From assembly GCF_013373865.1 (NCBI RefSeq), contig NC_050472.1, forward strand, positions 9,481,276 through 9,545,275: DNA of 64,000 nt, given 5' to 3'. Position 1 is the first letter of the stretch. The number at the start of each line of letters is the position of its first letter. A program made the translations under genes and the position numbers. Below the pieces are notes generated by a model. The model saw nothing but the letters and a program-made list of their open reading frames with translations. It was not told the DNA's origin and made no database searches. This stretch comes from Monomorium pharaonis (taxonomy: Eukaryota; Arthropoda; Insecta; Hymenoptera; Formicidae). Shown here piece by piece: positions 43,599 through 54,718 of this stretch.

Positions 43599-43668
<70 letters not shown>

Positions 43669-44053
43669 ATGTATGCGTGTGTGCGTGTGTGTGTGTGTGT
43701 GTGCGCGCGCGCGTGCGTGCGTGCGTGTGTGTGTGTGTTTATAAAAAATAAAATTTAAAATAATTAAGTAAATAATAATTTTTAATAAAATATATTTTCA
43801 TATAACATTATGTAATCATTTATAAAATTATACTTACACGTTTTTATTCAAAATTGCAGAAGATAAAAAATAGATTAAAAAAAGGGAAAGAGATAAAGAA
43901 AAGAGAAAAAAGAAAAAAGGAAAAGGGAGAGAAGATTTAAGAAGGCATAATTCTTTTAAATTAATAAAGATTAAGACAGTTTCTTAAAAACGGAGAGAGA
44001 ATAGAAGAAGAAAGATGAGATAAGTATTTAATAATTGTTTAAAGAGCTGTAAA
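43593..44053 (+). repeat. AT-rich dispersed unit, copy A second part
   Basis: It matches 46045-46360: TTTATAAAATTATACTTACA, GGAGAGA-type purine blocks and TTTAATAATTGTTTAAAGAG. It includes the expanded (GT)n tract at 43601-43738. Confidence 0.65.
43601..43738. repeat. (GT)n microsatellite
   Basis: About 65 units with GC interruptions (GTGCGCGCGCGCGTGC). The matching position in copy B (46030-46045) has only a short GT run, so it has expanded here. Confidence 0.95.
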
Positions 44054-44090
44054 ACTTGTTTTGTGAAAATTTCGAATTTTTACTGATTTA

Positions 44091-45382
44091 CACTAGCGCA
44101 AAAAAACGAAACAAAATTTTTGACCGATTTTTAGGCAATATTCAAAGTGATGCAACTTTGCGAAAAATCATCTAAATTACATGTACTTTTTTTTTAATTA
44201 AAAGGCAAAAACTTTACTTTGAGAATTTCTAGGTGAAAGTATGAGTGCAAACCTTTTGTATCGTATCGAAAACCAAACATGTTTTTTTTAATTGAAAAAA
44301 ATAAAAGTTTGTTATCATTTTGCACAAGTTTCTCGTTAAAATTTTGCTAATATTAATTTAAATTCTGAAAGTTTATTCTTTTCTAAGCAATTTAAAAAAA
44401 ACATGTCGATATGATGTTTTTTGTTGATTGCACGCTAGTTTGAAATTTGCACTGCATTTTAAGATATTTTAGCGAATAAATATGGTATTTTTTAAATATC
44501 ATCAATTTTGAGTATCAATATGATATTGCACATTAATTTTATTCGTGTTTAACTCAATCATACCGCCGTCATCAAAGTGACCCGATCTGCACCACGTGGA
44601 AAATGACGATCAGATTTTGTACATCATGTGGCCCTGAAAAGGCTGATTTTTTAAAATAAAATTTGAACTTTTACTTTTTATCTATGAGTATGTGCATATA
44701 TATGTTTACGTGTATGTGTGGGTTTTTGAGTATAAATAAATGTGATCTCATGTTGACTTCAGTGAAATTGGTGCATCAATTATCCGTTATATTCAGATCA
44801 GGAAGTACAAATTTCCACCGATGAATTTCAGAGCCACATGATGTACAAAATCCGATCGTCATTCTCCACGTGGTGCAGATCGGGTCACTTTGATGACGGC
44901 GGTATGATTGAGTTAAACACGAATAAAATTAATGTGCAATATCATATTGATACTCAAAATTGATGATATTTAAAAAATACCATATTTATTCGCTAAAATA
45001 TTTTAAAATGCAGTGCAAATTTCAAACTAGCGTGCAATCAACAAAAAACATCATATCGACATGTTTTTTTTTTAATTGCTTAGAAAAAAATGAACTTTCA
45101 GAATCTGAATTAATATTAGCAGGATTTTAACGAGAAACTTGTGCAAAATGATAACAAACTTTTACTTTTTTCAATTAAAAAACACATGTTTGGTTTTCAT
45201 GCGATACAAAAGGTTCGCACTTAACAAATCAAACTTTCGTCTAGGGATTCTAAAAGTAGAGTCTTTGCCCTTTAAATTAAAAAAAGTACATATAATTTGG
45301 ATGATTTTTCGCAAAGTTGCATCACTTTGAAAATTGCCTAAAAATCGGTCAAAAATTTTGTTTCGTTTTTTTTGCGCCAGTG
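44091..45382. mobile_element. 1.3-kb foldback with 0.55-kb arms, TA-flanked
   Basis: Ends CACTAGCGCAAAAAAACG and, reversed, CACTGGCGCAAAAAAAAC are each flanked by TA (44089-44090; 45383-45384). Arms of about 545 bp are highly similar; one palindromic landmark is CATCATGTGGC near 44620 against GCCACATGATG near 44830. The loop (44640-44825) has no coding sequence. TA duplication and end sequence suggest a Tc1/mariner-type non-autonomous element. A half copy is at 38680. Confidence 0.8.
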
Positions 45383-46360
45383 TATTTGCGTTTATATTTT
45401 TAACATATCTAAATGTTTTTATTTAAGGTTAAAGAAAATAAACATTATATTAAAAAAAAATAGAGGAAGCAGAGAGTAAGAACAGAAAAAAAATTAAAAA
45501 GGTATATACAGAAAATAGAAATAAAAAATGTACATAATATATATTAATGAGTCAGGGATAGAAAATCAATATATCGTTTGGTTGTAATTAACATTGACTC
45601 CAAACGGGTATATATATTGATTTTCTTATAGCTGTTTCAAAATCAATTAATACAGCTGATACGGACGTAAAACAATATATACACTGCAAAAAAATTTAAT
45701 GTATCCAATAAGATATGTAGTTCAGGACTGCCTACTCAACGCAATACTATATGTTATTGCAGTATCAACATTGTACTTGCGTTAACAGTAAATATTGTAT
45801 TGAATATTTGATGTAGTTGGCAGCCCGCTATTACATATGTTATTGGCTATATTTTTTGTGTGTATTTTTTTTTATGTGAGCATGCGCGTGCCCGGGCGCG
45901 CGTGTGTGTAAAATTATGTAAATTTATAAATAGTTTTTTACATAATATTATATAAAAACATGTTTTATTAAAAATTATTATTTACTTAATTTTTTTAATT
46001 TTTTTAAAATAAATACATACATACATACATATATGTGTGTGTGTGTGGTTATAAAAAATAAATTAAAATTAAAATTATTAAGTAAATATTAATTAAAAAA
46101 AAAATGTTTTTATATAATATTATGTAATTATTTATAAAATTATACTTACATTTTTTATTCAGAATTACAAAAGATAAAGGATAGATTAAATAAAGGAAAA
46201 AAGATAAAGGAGAGAGAGAGAAAAAGGAAAAGAGAGAGATGATTCAAGAAAACATAATTCTTTTGAATTCATAAAGATTAAGACATTTTTATAAAGGAAC
46301 GGAGAGAGAAAAAAGGAAGAAAGACGAAAAAGGTATATAATAATTGTTTAAAAAGCTGTT
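45383..46360 (+). repeat. AT-rich dispersed unit, copy B
   Basis: Direct repeat of 41060-41713 plus 43593-44053 without the LTR. It runs on from the end of copy A, so the two are tandem apart from the inserted foldback. Partial copies lie at 47884-48010 (direct) and 50380-50690 (inverted). Confidence 0.7.
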
Positions 46361-46620
46361 GCGTTATTTTTTGTGCCTTATTTTTTTATAAAATAGCATG
46401 TTATGTTATGTTATGAACATTTATATATTTTTACGTACATAACATATAGATGTTTATAACATGACATAACATGCTATTTTATAAAAAAATAAGGCACAAA
46501 AAATAACGCAACATCTTTTTAAACAATTATATACCTTTTTCGTCTTTCTTTCTTTTTTCTCTCTCCATTCCTTTATGAAAATGTCTTAATCTTTATTAAT
46601 TCAAAATATATGTACATTTA
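46255..46620. repeat. Palindrome of the unit's purine-rich end
   Basis: AAAAAATAACGCAACA and its inverse flank a centre at about 46435 containing ATAACATGCTATTTTATAAA. The arms extend into the GGAGAGAGAAAA sequence of copy B on one side and its inverse on the other. Confidence 0.65.
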
Positions 46621-46644
46621 TATGTACATTTATATAATACATTT

Positions 46645-47371
46645 TGTTGTGAGCGAAACACTCACAACCAATAAAACTATATTATAAATAAAGAATATAG
46701 AGTATTAAAATTATCACATAACTCGCCGAGGAAGGCTCGCTATCACAAGGTGTCAGGTGACATATGCCTTGTGCGCTGCCGGCCGGTCATCGCACTGGGC
46801 AACGCACCAGCCACCTCAAGGAATTAGCCAAGCCAGCTTAGCAACAATCATGCCACCGGAAATGCATACCTGCATTTTGGCAATTGTTGCTAAGCTCGCA
46901 AATATTTCCCGCGCGCCGGATGGTCATGCGGAGGGCCTGATGCCCCCACTAATAATCAAATCCGCGACACTATTTAAGCTGCTGCCGAACAGCGGCCCGT
47001 GGGATCAGTGATTAGCAATCAAGCCGATACGTACGGCCCGCACGAGTAAATTACGAGTTCGGGACTTAGCCGCAAGCAAACCTCGAGCGAGCGAAAAGAC
47101 GACGCGTTAACTCCGAGTCACGCGCCGTATCTAATCAAGTGTAATCCGAAGCGGCATCTTCGCCGACCGCCGCTATTGTACATTACAAGCAGAATAAACC
47201 TTTTTATTAAATTCACGTAAAATCAGTGAGTGAGTGATTTGAGGACCCTACTAACAATAGTCGCCTCTTTCCGCGAGTTCCTACTCCTTGGGCAGCAACG
47301 AATCCCTAAAGATCTTTTGTCGCACCGCAAGGTACGGCAAAAATCATTTGTTGTATCGCAAGGCGCAACAA
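46645..47371 (+). mobile_element. Gypsy-type solo LTR
   Basis: 727 bp, starts TGTTGTGAGCGAAACACTCA and ends GCAAGGCGCAACA (5-bp inverted ends TGTTG/CAACA). The target duplication is ATTT (46641-46644; 47372-47375). A TATA-like CTATTTAAG lies at 46971 and AGAATAAACC (polyadenylation) at about 47190. No internal region, so it arose by LTR-LTR recombination. Confidence 0.85.
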
Positions 47372-47407
47372 TTTTGTTATATAGTACAATATGTACATTT
47401 ATATATA

Positions 47408-47796
47408 TACAGGGTGTTTGGTAAAAATTTATGCAATTTTTATAAACAGTAGAGCGCATTAAATTGAACAGAAAAGTTCTTTAACATTTTGCGATTTTCG
47501 CAATAGTTATTAAGTTGTTGATTACACAGGCACACAAAAAAGTGGTTGGTTCGGCGGACCAAACTAATTAATTCTTATGTATTTTGACTCGCTGAATTCA
47601 AATCCAAGATCAGAATTGCTGAATTGGCTCATTTTTTCCTAATTTCAAAAGAAAACACCACTTTTTTGTGTACCTGTGTAATCAATAATTCGTTAACTAT
47701 TGCGAAAATGGAAAAACGGTAAAGGTCTTTTCTGTTCAGTTTAATGCGCTCTACCTGTTTATAAAGATTGCATAAATCTTTATCAAACATTCTGTA
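47408..47796. mobile_element. 389-bp MITE, TACAGGGTG-type ends
   Basis: TACAGGGTGTTTGGTAAA and its inverse TTTATCAAACATTCTGTA are flanked by TA. Arms of about 150 bp include CAGTAGAGCGCATTAAATTG. The start resembles the larger foldback at 28043. Confidence 0.8.
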
Positions 47797-48019
47797 TATA
47801 GATATTTATAAAAAATAAAGTTTTAAAAACATTTAAATAAATAATATTTTCTAATAAAATCTATTTTTATATAATATTATAAAAAGGTACATAATATTAA
47901 TGATCATTAAGTCGAGTCAGGTATAGAAAATCAATACATCGTTCTGTTGTAATTAACGTTGACTCAAAACGAATAGATATATCGATTTTCTTATAGCTGT
48001 TTCAAAATCCGATGGAATG

Positions 48020-48231
48020 TACTCCATGATTTGGTTCTATGTTCCTTTGTCTTCTATTTTACCATGTTTTCTATAAATATCAATATATTGGAGTTTATTT
48101 ATATTTTTTAAATTGATTTTAATACCTAAAATATCCAGATTATTTAAAATGTTTTTTTTATTAGTAATATATAATGTATCGGCTTTTATATCCTTCTTAT
48201 AAAAAATTATAATTCCTCCTGCACAACCATC
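48020..48231 (-). pseudogene. Possible non-LTR retrotransposon endonuclease fragment
   Basis: The minus strand translates as GGIIIFYKKDIKADTLYI and later INKLQYIDIYRKHGKIEDKG. The GGxxIYxK pattern is seen in APE-type endonucleases of non-LTR elements, but only about 70 codons remain and there is no second motif. Weak call. Confidence 0.25.
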
Positions 48232-48239
48232 ACCTAATC

Positions 48240-48516
48240 CAGTGCTCGGAGTTAGTTGCCCTTTTCAGTCCGATTTCAGAGCCAATGCCTACCGTTCCCC
48301 CACTACCACTGGTGACTTCCTCCACTACCGTTCACAACTTTGACGGCCGAGTCGCTGATCGCCCGCGAGCGCCTGAGGCCTCGCGCCTGAGGCCTCGCGC
48401 CTGAGGCGCTAGCGCGCGATTGGCAGCTCGGCCGTCAAGGTCGCGAGCGGTAGTGGGGGAACGATAGGTGTTGTCTCTGAATTCGGACTGGAAAGGGCAA
48501 CTATCTCCGAGCACTG
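48240..48516. mobile_element. hAT-like MITE
   Basis: 277 bp with ends CAGTGCTCGGAG and CTCCGAGCACTG and 8-bp flanks ACCTAATC / ATCTAATC (seven of eight match). CAGTG ends and an 8-bp duplication fit hAT elements. The GC-rich centre repeats GCCTGAGGCCTCGC. Confidence 0.8.
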
Positions 48517-48524
48517 ATCTAATC

Positions 48525-49280
48525 TATAATTATTATATACCTTTCTTGTTTTTTTTTCTCTCTCCGTTTTTATAAGAAACCCAGTGAACACATTTTATAG
48601 CGGCATATAACATGGAAGTTACAAGTAATTTAACATTGTTATTTTTGTGATATGTAGGTGCTATATGACATGAAAATAACCTGTTACGTAATATTTGTTA
48701 TACGCAAGTGATATAGCTGTTATACATCGTTTTGGCGTTACAGTTATTCAACAAAAATTGTATAATCGTAACATAACACGTTTGTATCAATGTTTATACG
48801 GAACGATGCGTCGTAGTTGACTCAGAAATCAGACAACATTATATATAACATCCTGAATGATAGATCTATTTGATGAATGATAGATAATAAAAAAAATTAT
48901 TATAAAGATGTTTTCAAAAAGAACGGTCTACAATTACTGCGCACAAAAAATGCACAAAATCGAAATTCATCATGTGCTGAACAAAAACAGAATAATAAAT
49001 GTATACTATTCAATTTTTCTTAGAATTATGATCTATATAGTTAACCATCTAATTAATCATTTGAACGCTTCAAAGATTAGTGCTAAATAGATCGCAATTT
49101 CCATCAAATTATTAAGGTTATGGAAAAAGATAAATTTAACAATGAAATTAATAAGTAAATAAATTAATGCTATTTATTTTTAATATGTTTTGCAAAATTT
49201 AATTGCTTTTATAAAAAATAATATAGTTGCGTCAGTTTATAACATATAGATATATGTAGACAATAACAAGTACCCATATC
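48525..49280. other. AT-rich unassigned sequence
   Basis: Repeated GTTATA/TAACA words near 48600-48790 give weak internal similarity; similar words recur at 50230-50370, on the far side of the foldback. No gene. Confidence 0.4.
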
Positions 49281-49358
49281 GATGAGTCAAATGGCGTAGC
49301 AGGTAGAATACAAGGTTCATCATCCTAAGGTCCCGGGTTCAAACCTAGCAGCGGCAAG
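49281..49358 (+). repeat. tRNA-like sequence, probable SINE head
   Basis: ATGGCGTAGCAGGTAGAAT resembles a pol III A box and GGGTTCAAACC at 49335-49345 is a good B box, spaced as in a tRNA. The anticodon stem is mispaired around a TTCATCA loop, and an A-rich tail (AAGAATAAAATAAAAAATAA) follows. It reads as a short tRNA-derived SINE or tRNA pseudogene rather than a functional tRNA. Confidence 0.5.
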
Positions 49359-49426
49359 TAAGAATAAAATAAAAAATAACATAATTTAAATTTAATTAAT
49401 TAATAAAAATTTATCCTAAATTTAGG

Positions 49427-49823
49427 GGAGCGTCCCAGATGCGCACAGTAATAAACGGACACAGCAGGCTGAGTGAAACGGACACAGTAACAAATGGACA
49501 CAGACCAAACGGACACAGTAATAAACGGACACAGTAATAAACGGACACAGTAACAAACGGACACAGACCAAATGCGCACAGAGCGAAACGGACACAGTGC
49601 CAAACGGACACAGTAACAAACGGACACAGACCAAGTGCGCACAGAGCGAAACGGACACAGACCAAATGCGCACGGACCAAATACACACGGACCAAATGCG
49701 CACACTGCACGTGCGCACGGACCAAATGCAATCCATGCACATTGCAAGCAGAGTAAAGTCCACATAGGTTAGCGACTTGGACGGGGTGGATGCGGGAGGG
49801 GGGCCGAAGGCCCCCCTTGCACC

Positions 49824-49869
<46 letters not shown>

Positions 49870-50140
49870 CAAAGCATTCACTGCATCACATGGATTTGCG
49901 ACTTTCCGTGTATGCATTTGGTCCGTGCGCATGTGCAGTGTGCGCATTTGGTCTGTGTCCGTTTCGCTCTGTGCGCATTTGGTCTGTGTCCGTTTGTTAC
50001 TGTGTCCGTTTCGCACTGTGTCCGTTTGTTACTGTGTCTGTTTCGCACTGTGTCCGTTTGGTCTGTGTCCGTTTGTTACTGTATCCGTTTCACTCAGCTT
50101 GCTGTGTCCGTTTATTACTGTGCGCATCTGGAACTCACTC
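49427..50140. mobile_element. Array-armed foldback with 8-of-9-bp target duplication
   Basis: Flanked by AAATTTAGG (49418-49426) and AAATTTAGT (50141-50149). Ends GGAGCGTCCCAGATGCGCAC and, reversed, GAGTGAGTTCCAGATGCGCA. Arms (49434-49740; 49915-50130) are arrays of AAACGGACACAGTAACAA and ATGCGCACAGAGCG-type units. The core (49771-49910) has the same GGGGGGCCGAAGGCCCCCC hairpin, (GT)n tract and GCATCACATGGATTTGCGAC as the foldback at 9233-10433. Frames open through the arms are repeat translations. Confidence 0.8.
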
Positions 50141-50379
50141 AAATTTAGTATGTGCTGTTGATAAAAATAATTTTAAAAAAATAAAATTTTTATTTTATTT
50201 TATTTTTCTTTGTAACTGTTGTGTGACGGTTAGATAACATGTAATTATAACATGTTATATTGCTGAGTCGGAAATTGTAACTTACATGTTAGTTACGTGT
50301 AATTTCAGAGTAATGTAACTTGTTATATTCGGTTACATTGCTGTTACACTGCTACTATATTACTGTGTTTACTGGGTAC

Positions 50380-50690
50380 AAATCAAATAATATATTGATT
50401 TTCTACACCTGACTCATTAATATTATGTACCTTTTTTATTTCTGTTCTCTGTTTATACCTTTTTAATGTTTTTTTCTTCTCTTACTCTCTGCTCCTTCTA
50501 TTTTCTTCTTTCTTTTTTTAATATAATGCTTATTTTCTTTAACCTTAAATAAAAAACATTTAAATATATTAATAATAAAAACGCAGCTAAATCAAATAAA
50601 AAATTCTAATTTTGACAAAACAAGCTTTATGTTGTAAAAGAATGGACGAAAAGCGAAAAACATTCAAAGAAAAAAATTATTTTAAAAAAT
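50380..50690 (-). repeat. Inverted partial copy of the AT-rich unit
   Basis: It reads as the inverse of 40980-41270: CACCTGACTCATTAATATTA, CTTTAACCTTAAATAAAAAA, ACAAAACAAGCTTTATGTTG. Confidence 0.65.
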
Positions 50691-51359
50691 TATATATATA
50701 CATAAATATTATTGTTTTCAAAAATAAAATACTTAATGTGTTATAAAAAATTAACCCTTTTTTACTTCTCTCTCTCTCTCTCTCTCTCTTTTTCTCTTAT
50801 ATTTTTTTATTTGGCTCTTCTTTCTTTTTGCCTGATTTTTTGTAATTATTTCAATCAACTATCAAAATTGACAGTTTGACAGCTGAAAATGACACGAAGT
50901 AGTTTGACAGCTGGAAATGATACGAAGTGAAGAAAGTCACGACGCACTTAATAACGAGATAGCGAGACAGCCAATCAGCATCTCGGAAAAGCGGCAACCA
51001 TAAATTCGATTCGATTTAACATCTCCTTTTTTAGATAGGACTAGAACATGCGCGCGCTTCGCGCGCGCCAATTGTTATTTTTCTATTTGTTATTATACTC
51101 CGCATAAAATTACTACCGCGTATAATATAATATATACACAACTCGTTTATTTCTTATACTTCTCCAACTTTGGAAAGGGGTTACATGGCATGATTAAATA
51201 TTTACATAGAATTTTTAACAACTATTTACGCTTATTTCTCGTCTCTAATACATTTTTCATCCATTTTGTACCTATATCAATCTCTGACAACATTTTACTA
51301 ATAAAGAAATTTTGTTAGCATTTCTGAAAATAATTTTTATACAGTTGTAAAATTCATCG
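50691..51359. other. Unassigned sequence
   Basis: It contains a short (CT)n tract at 50770-50790, a repeated TTTGACAGCTG (50875, 50904) and GCGCGCGCTTCGCGCGCG at 51053. No gene. Confidence 0.4.
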
Positions 51360-52442
51360 TTTTAATCCTCAATCCCTTCCGTGTTTTTCGGCACCTTCTA
51401 TCCCTCCCTATGGGTCGTTTTCGTCCTCGCCCTTATAACCATATAAATAATGGTTTAAAAAATCTGAAAAAAATCATGTATACTCTTTAAACATTTCTCT
51501 TTAAGAAACTACTATTATATTATCCCCCTCCTCTAAATTTAATATGTATTTTTTAATAAACAATGAGAAAAATTAATAAAAAAGTTAATCTTTAAAAAAA
51601 TATATAGCGATAGTAAAAATTTTGAAAAAAAATTTTTTTTAATCAGTTTCTGGAAGGAAAAAAGTTCCTCTTTACGAAAGAAAATGTCTGATCAACTTAG
51701 AATAAAAGCAGATATCCAATTTCAGCGTATAAAAATTGGTATTTTTTGAAGATGATGAATAGTGTTGTAAAATAGGGAAACATCAATAAATTTACAATTA
51801 TTTTTTCTGCTTAAAGTTTTAACAAATTATTATTTAATACATAGTAAAAATACAAAATTTTGTTATAAAAATAGAAAAAGAACAGTTTAAAAACTGTCGC
51901 GACAGCAATTTAAACGATGATAATCGCAAACGGGTTTGTTGCATCGAGCACAACATTGATTGGTCTTTTTATCATTTTTGTATAAACAATGAAAACATCT
52001 TTTTCTTTTTTTTAAATTTATTAGTTAATGTCTAATCTTCCCAATATTTGCCAAAAACTGAATTTTATTGATCTGCTCAAAATATTCTGGATTTCTAATT
52101 TCTATTGTAGATGTTCAACTTAAAATATATACATAATTATGTTCTAAAATGCATGTATGTGTCCCAAAATACTTAATTTACAAAAAAATTTTTTTTCAAA
52201 AAGTCATTTTTACTTACGTAATCCCTCCCTATGAGTTGAAAACGTCTTATTTGAATTTTATCTGGCTGGCGTTTGGAGTAGAACAAACGGACCGGGCTGG
52301 CCTTTTGCACTGAAGACCCTTCCTCCCGAAAGTTTTTTTTTCGTATAACTTTAATGTCGCTAGCATCGCGGTTGTACGAGAAATTAACAATAGTAGTTTT
52401 AAGCGGGACGAAAACGACCCATATGGAGGGATTGAGGGTTAA
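51360..52442. repeat. Inverted repeat, 1.1 kb
   Basis: CCCTCCCTATGGGTCGTTTT at about 51403 and its inverse AAAACGACCCATATGGAGGG at 52410 lie within inverse flanks containing AATCCCTTCC and GGATTGAGGGTTA. The interior is AT-rich with no coding signal. Confidence 0.5.
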
Positions 52443-52599
52443 GATAGATTTTTCAATGAGAAATAACCATCAAATCGACATCAATTTGATTTAATCAATG
52501 CAATTATTATCAATTCTCTCTTAATTTGATATCAATTCGATGGGTTATTTTTCACTGAGTTATGCGTATTACTGTGAAGTTGGCACCGCAACTTTCTGC

Positions 52600-54357
52600 A
52601 CCGCAAGTTTTCATGAGAGTTCTACTTGCACCCCAAATAGTTCTAGAGTTCCTGATAAATTTCAGAAATAGTTCCGTTGATTTAGTTAAAAAAAATGATA
52701 TTTGAAAATATGAGGTGTTATTTTCCCTGGCACCTCATTAATAAAAATTGAACGTTTTAACAGCAGTTCTATTTGCACCACTAATAGTTCTAAAGTTAAT
52801 GATAGATTTTAACAATAGTTCTGTATTCTACATTAAATATATTTAAACAATTTTTTAATTAGACGGCTGGCACCGCATTAAAAGAGTAAACTACTATTTT
52901 ATAGCGAGTTCCAGACGCGTACATAGCATTTTTCAATAGTTCTACAATAGTTTTAAAGCTTTTTGTAAATTTCGTCGACAGTTCCGGTCTTTAAGCATTT
53001 TTAAACAATTTTTTATTTGATCCTGGCTCGCACTATTAGATATGAATACTACGTAATTGTATTTAAACTTCAGCCAATTTTATGGTATCTAATAGGTATG
53101 TGTTAGTAATGTAATTGACATTTTTTAAATTTTAGAGTTGGGTTAATTAATCTATTTTTTAACTAAGTTAATGAAATTTAATTGATTATGAAATGAATTC
53201 TATTATGTTAAAAGTTATGTAAATAAATACTAATTCTATTAAATTTACGTTAAGATTAATTTGTTTCTAGTTAAAGTAAAAATTAATTTTGAGAAACTTT
53301 TTTTATATTAAATTAAAAAGCCATATGATTTGTTTAAGTTAAATTACCAACATAATTACAGTATTGATCGTCAAATATATTTAATTTTAATATAATATTT
53401 TATTTGTAAATTAACTTACAATGTCGCTCTATTGTTAACCAGTAATTCATGACGTGTATAAATACTTATCGAGAGAGGTTTAGAAAGAGGTTATTTATAA
53501 ATACAATCGTTTGTCAAACGAACTGTCGACAAAACCTACAAAAAACTTTGGAACTGTTGCAGAAATATATTGGAAAATGCTATGTGGTTGTCTGAAACTC
53601 GCTATAAAAAAGTAGTTTATTCTTGTAGTGCAATGCCAGCCGTCTAATAAAAAAATTGTTTAAAAATGCTTAAAAACCGGAACTGTCGACGAAACCTGCA
53701 AAAAGCTTTGGAACTATTGCAGAACTATTAAAAAATGCTTTGTACTCGTCTAGAACTCGCTACAAAATTATAGTTTATTCTTGTAGTGCGGTGCCAGCCG
53801 TCTAATAAACAAATTGTTTAAAAATGTTTAAAGACCGGAACTTTCGACGAAACCTACAAAAAGCTTTGGAACTATTGCAAAACTATTAAAATATGTTATG
53901 TATTCGTCTGGATCTTGTTATAAAATGGTTGTTTACTCCTGTAGTGCGGTGCCAGCCATCTAATAAAAAAATTGCTTAAAAGTGCTTAAAGACCGGAACT
54001 GTCGACGAAATCTACAAAAACTTTGGAATTATTGCAGAACTGTCAGAAAATGTCACAAAGTTGGCTGGAACTCGCCAGACGGTGGTACTTTACTCTTGTG
54101 ATGCGGTGCCAACAGCCAAATTAAAAAATTGTATAAATATATTTAATGTATAGAACTATTGCTGAAATATATCAGGAACTCTAGAACTATCACGGGTGCA
54201 AGTAGAACTGCTGTTAAAACGTTCAATTTTTATTAATGAAGTGCCAGGCAAAATAGCACCTCATATTTTCAAATTTCATTTTTTTAACTAAATCAACGGA
54301 ACTATTTTTGAGACTTATCAGGAACTCTAGAACTATTTGAGATGCAAGTAGAACTGT
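52600..54357. mobile_element. Foldback with unequal arms; right arm tandemly expanded
   Basis: The left arm (about 52618-53040) and the right arm (about 53515-54357) are inverse. Outer landmarks are AGTTCTACTTGCACCCC and, at the other end, GATGCAAGTAGAACTG. The right arm holds four copies of a 158-160-bp unit (starts 53521, 53681, 53839, 53997, each at AACTGTCGACGAAACC or a variant), whereas the left has one. Each unit carries GCGGTGCCAGCCGTCTAATA. No protein. Confidence 0.75.
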
Positions 54358-54386
54358 TATGAATTTAGTTGGGAAATACTATATTA

Positions 54387-54702
54387 GGCGATTTTTGGCG
54401 ATCGTTTGGTACATGTACCAAAGTGTACCAATATGTACCAGAGCGTTTTCGCGTGTTTGGTACTTTTTGGTGAAGGCGTGGCTAACCATTTTGGTACATT
54501 TCTGGTTGATACCAGCTATACCTTGCAACAAAGTAAGGTAGTTTTTTTCCAAATCTGCGATACGAGAAAGGAGAAAAGAACCAGTCCGTTTTAGCGTTCA
54601 TAGTGGTAGATAGTAGTGGTACATCGTACTCGTACCAGGATAAGTTCCTCCCCTACCAATATCAACCTTGGTACATGTACCAAACGATCGCCAAAAATCG
54701 CC
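54387..54702. mobile_element. 316-bp MITE, 35-bp inverted ends
   Basis: GGCGATTTTTGGCGATCGTT ends are flanked by TA on both sides. The inner end of each arm is TTGGTACATGTACCAA, itself a palindrome. It resembles a Tc1/mariner-type MITE. Confidence 0.85.
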
Positions 54703-54718
54703 TATTGTTGCAATAAAA

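Noticed and set aside
49281..49358. Functional tRNA gene
   Set aside because: The B box is good but the anticodon and acceptor stems do not pair and an A-rich tail follows; called a SINE head instead.
49400..50237. Cysteine/valine-rich membrane-like proteins
   Set aside because: They translate the GGACACAG array and the (GT)n tract.
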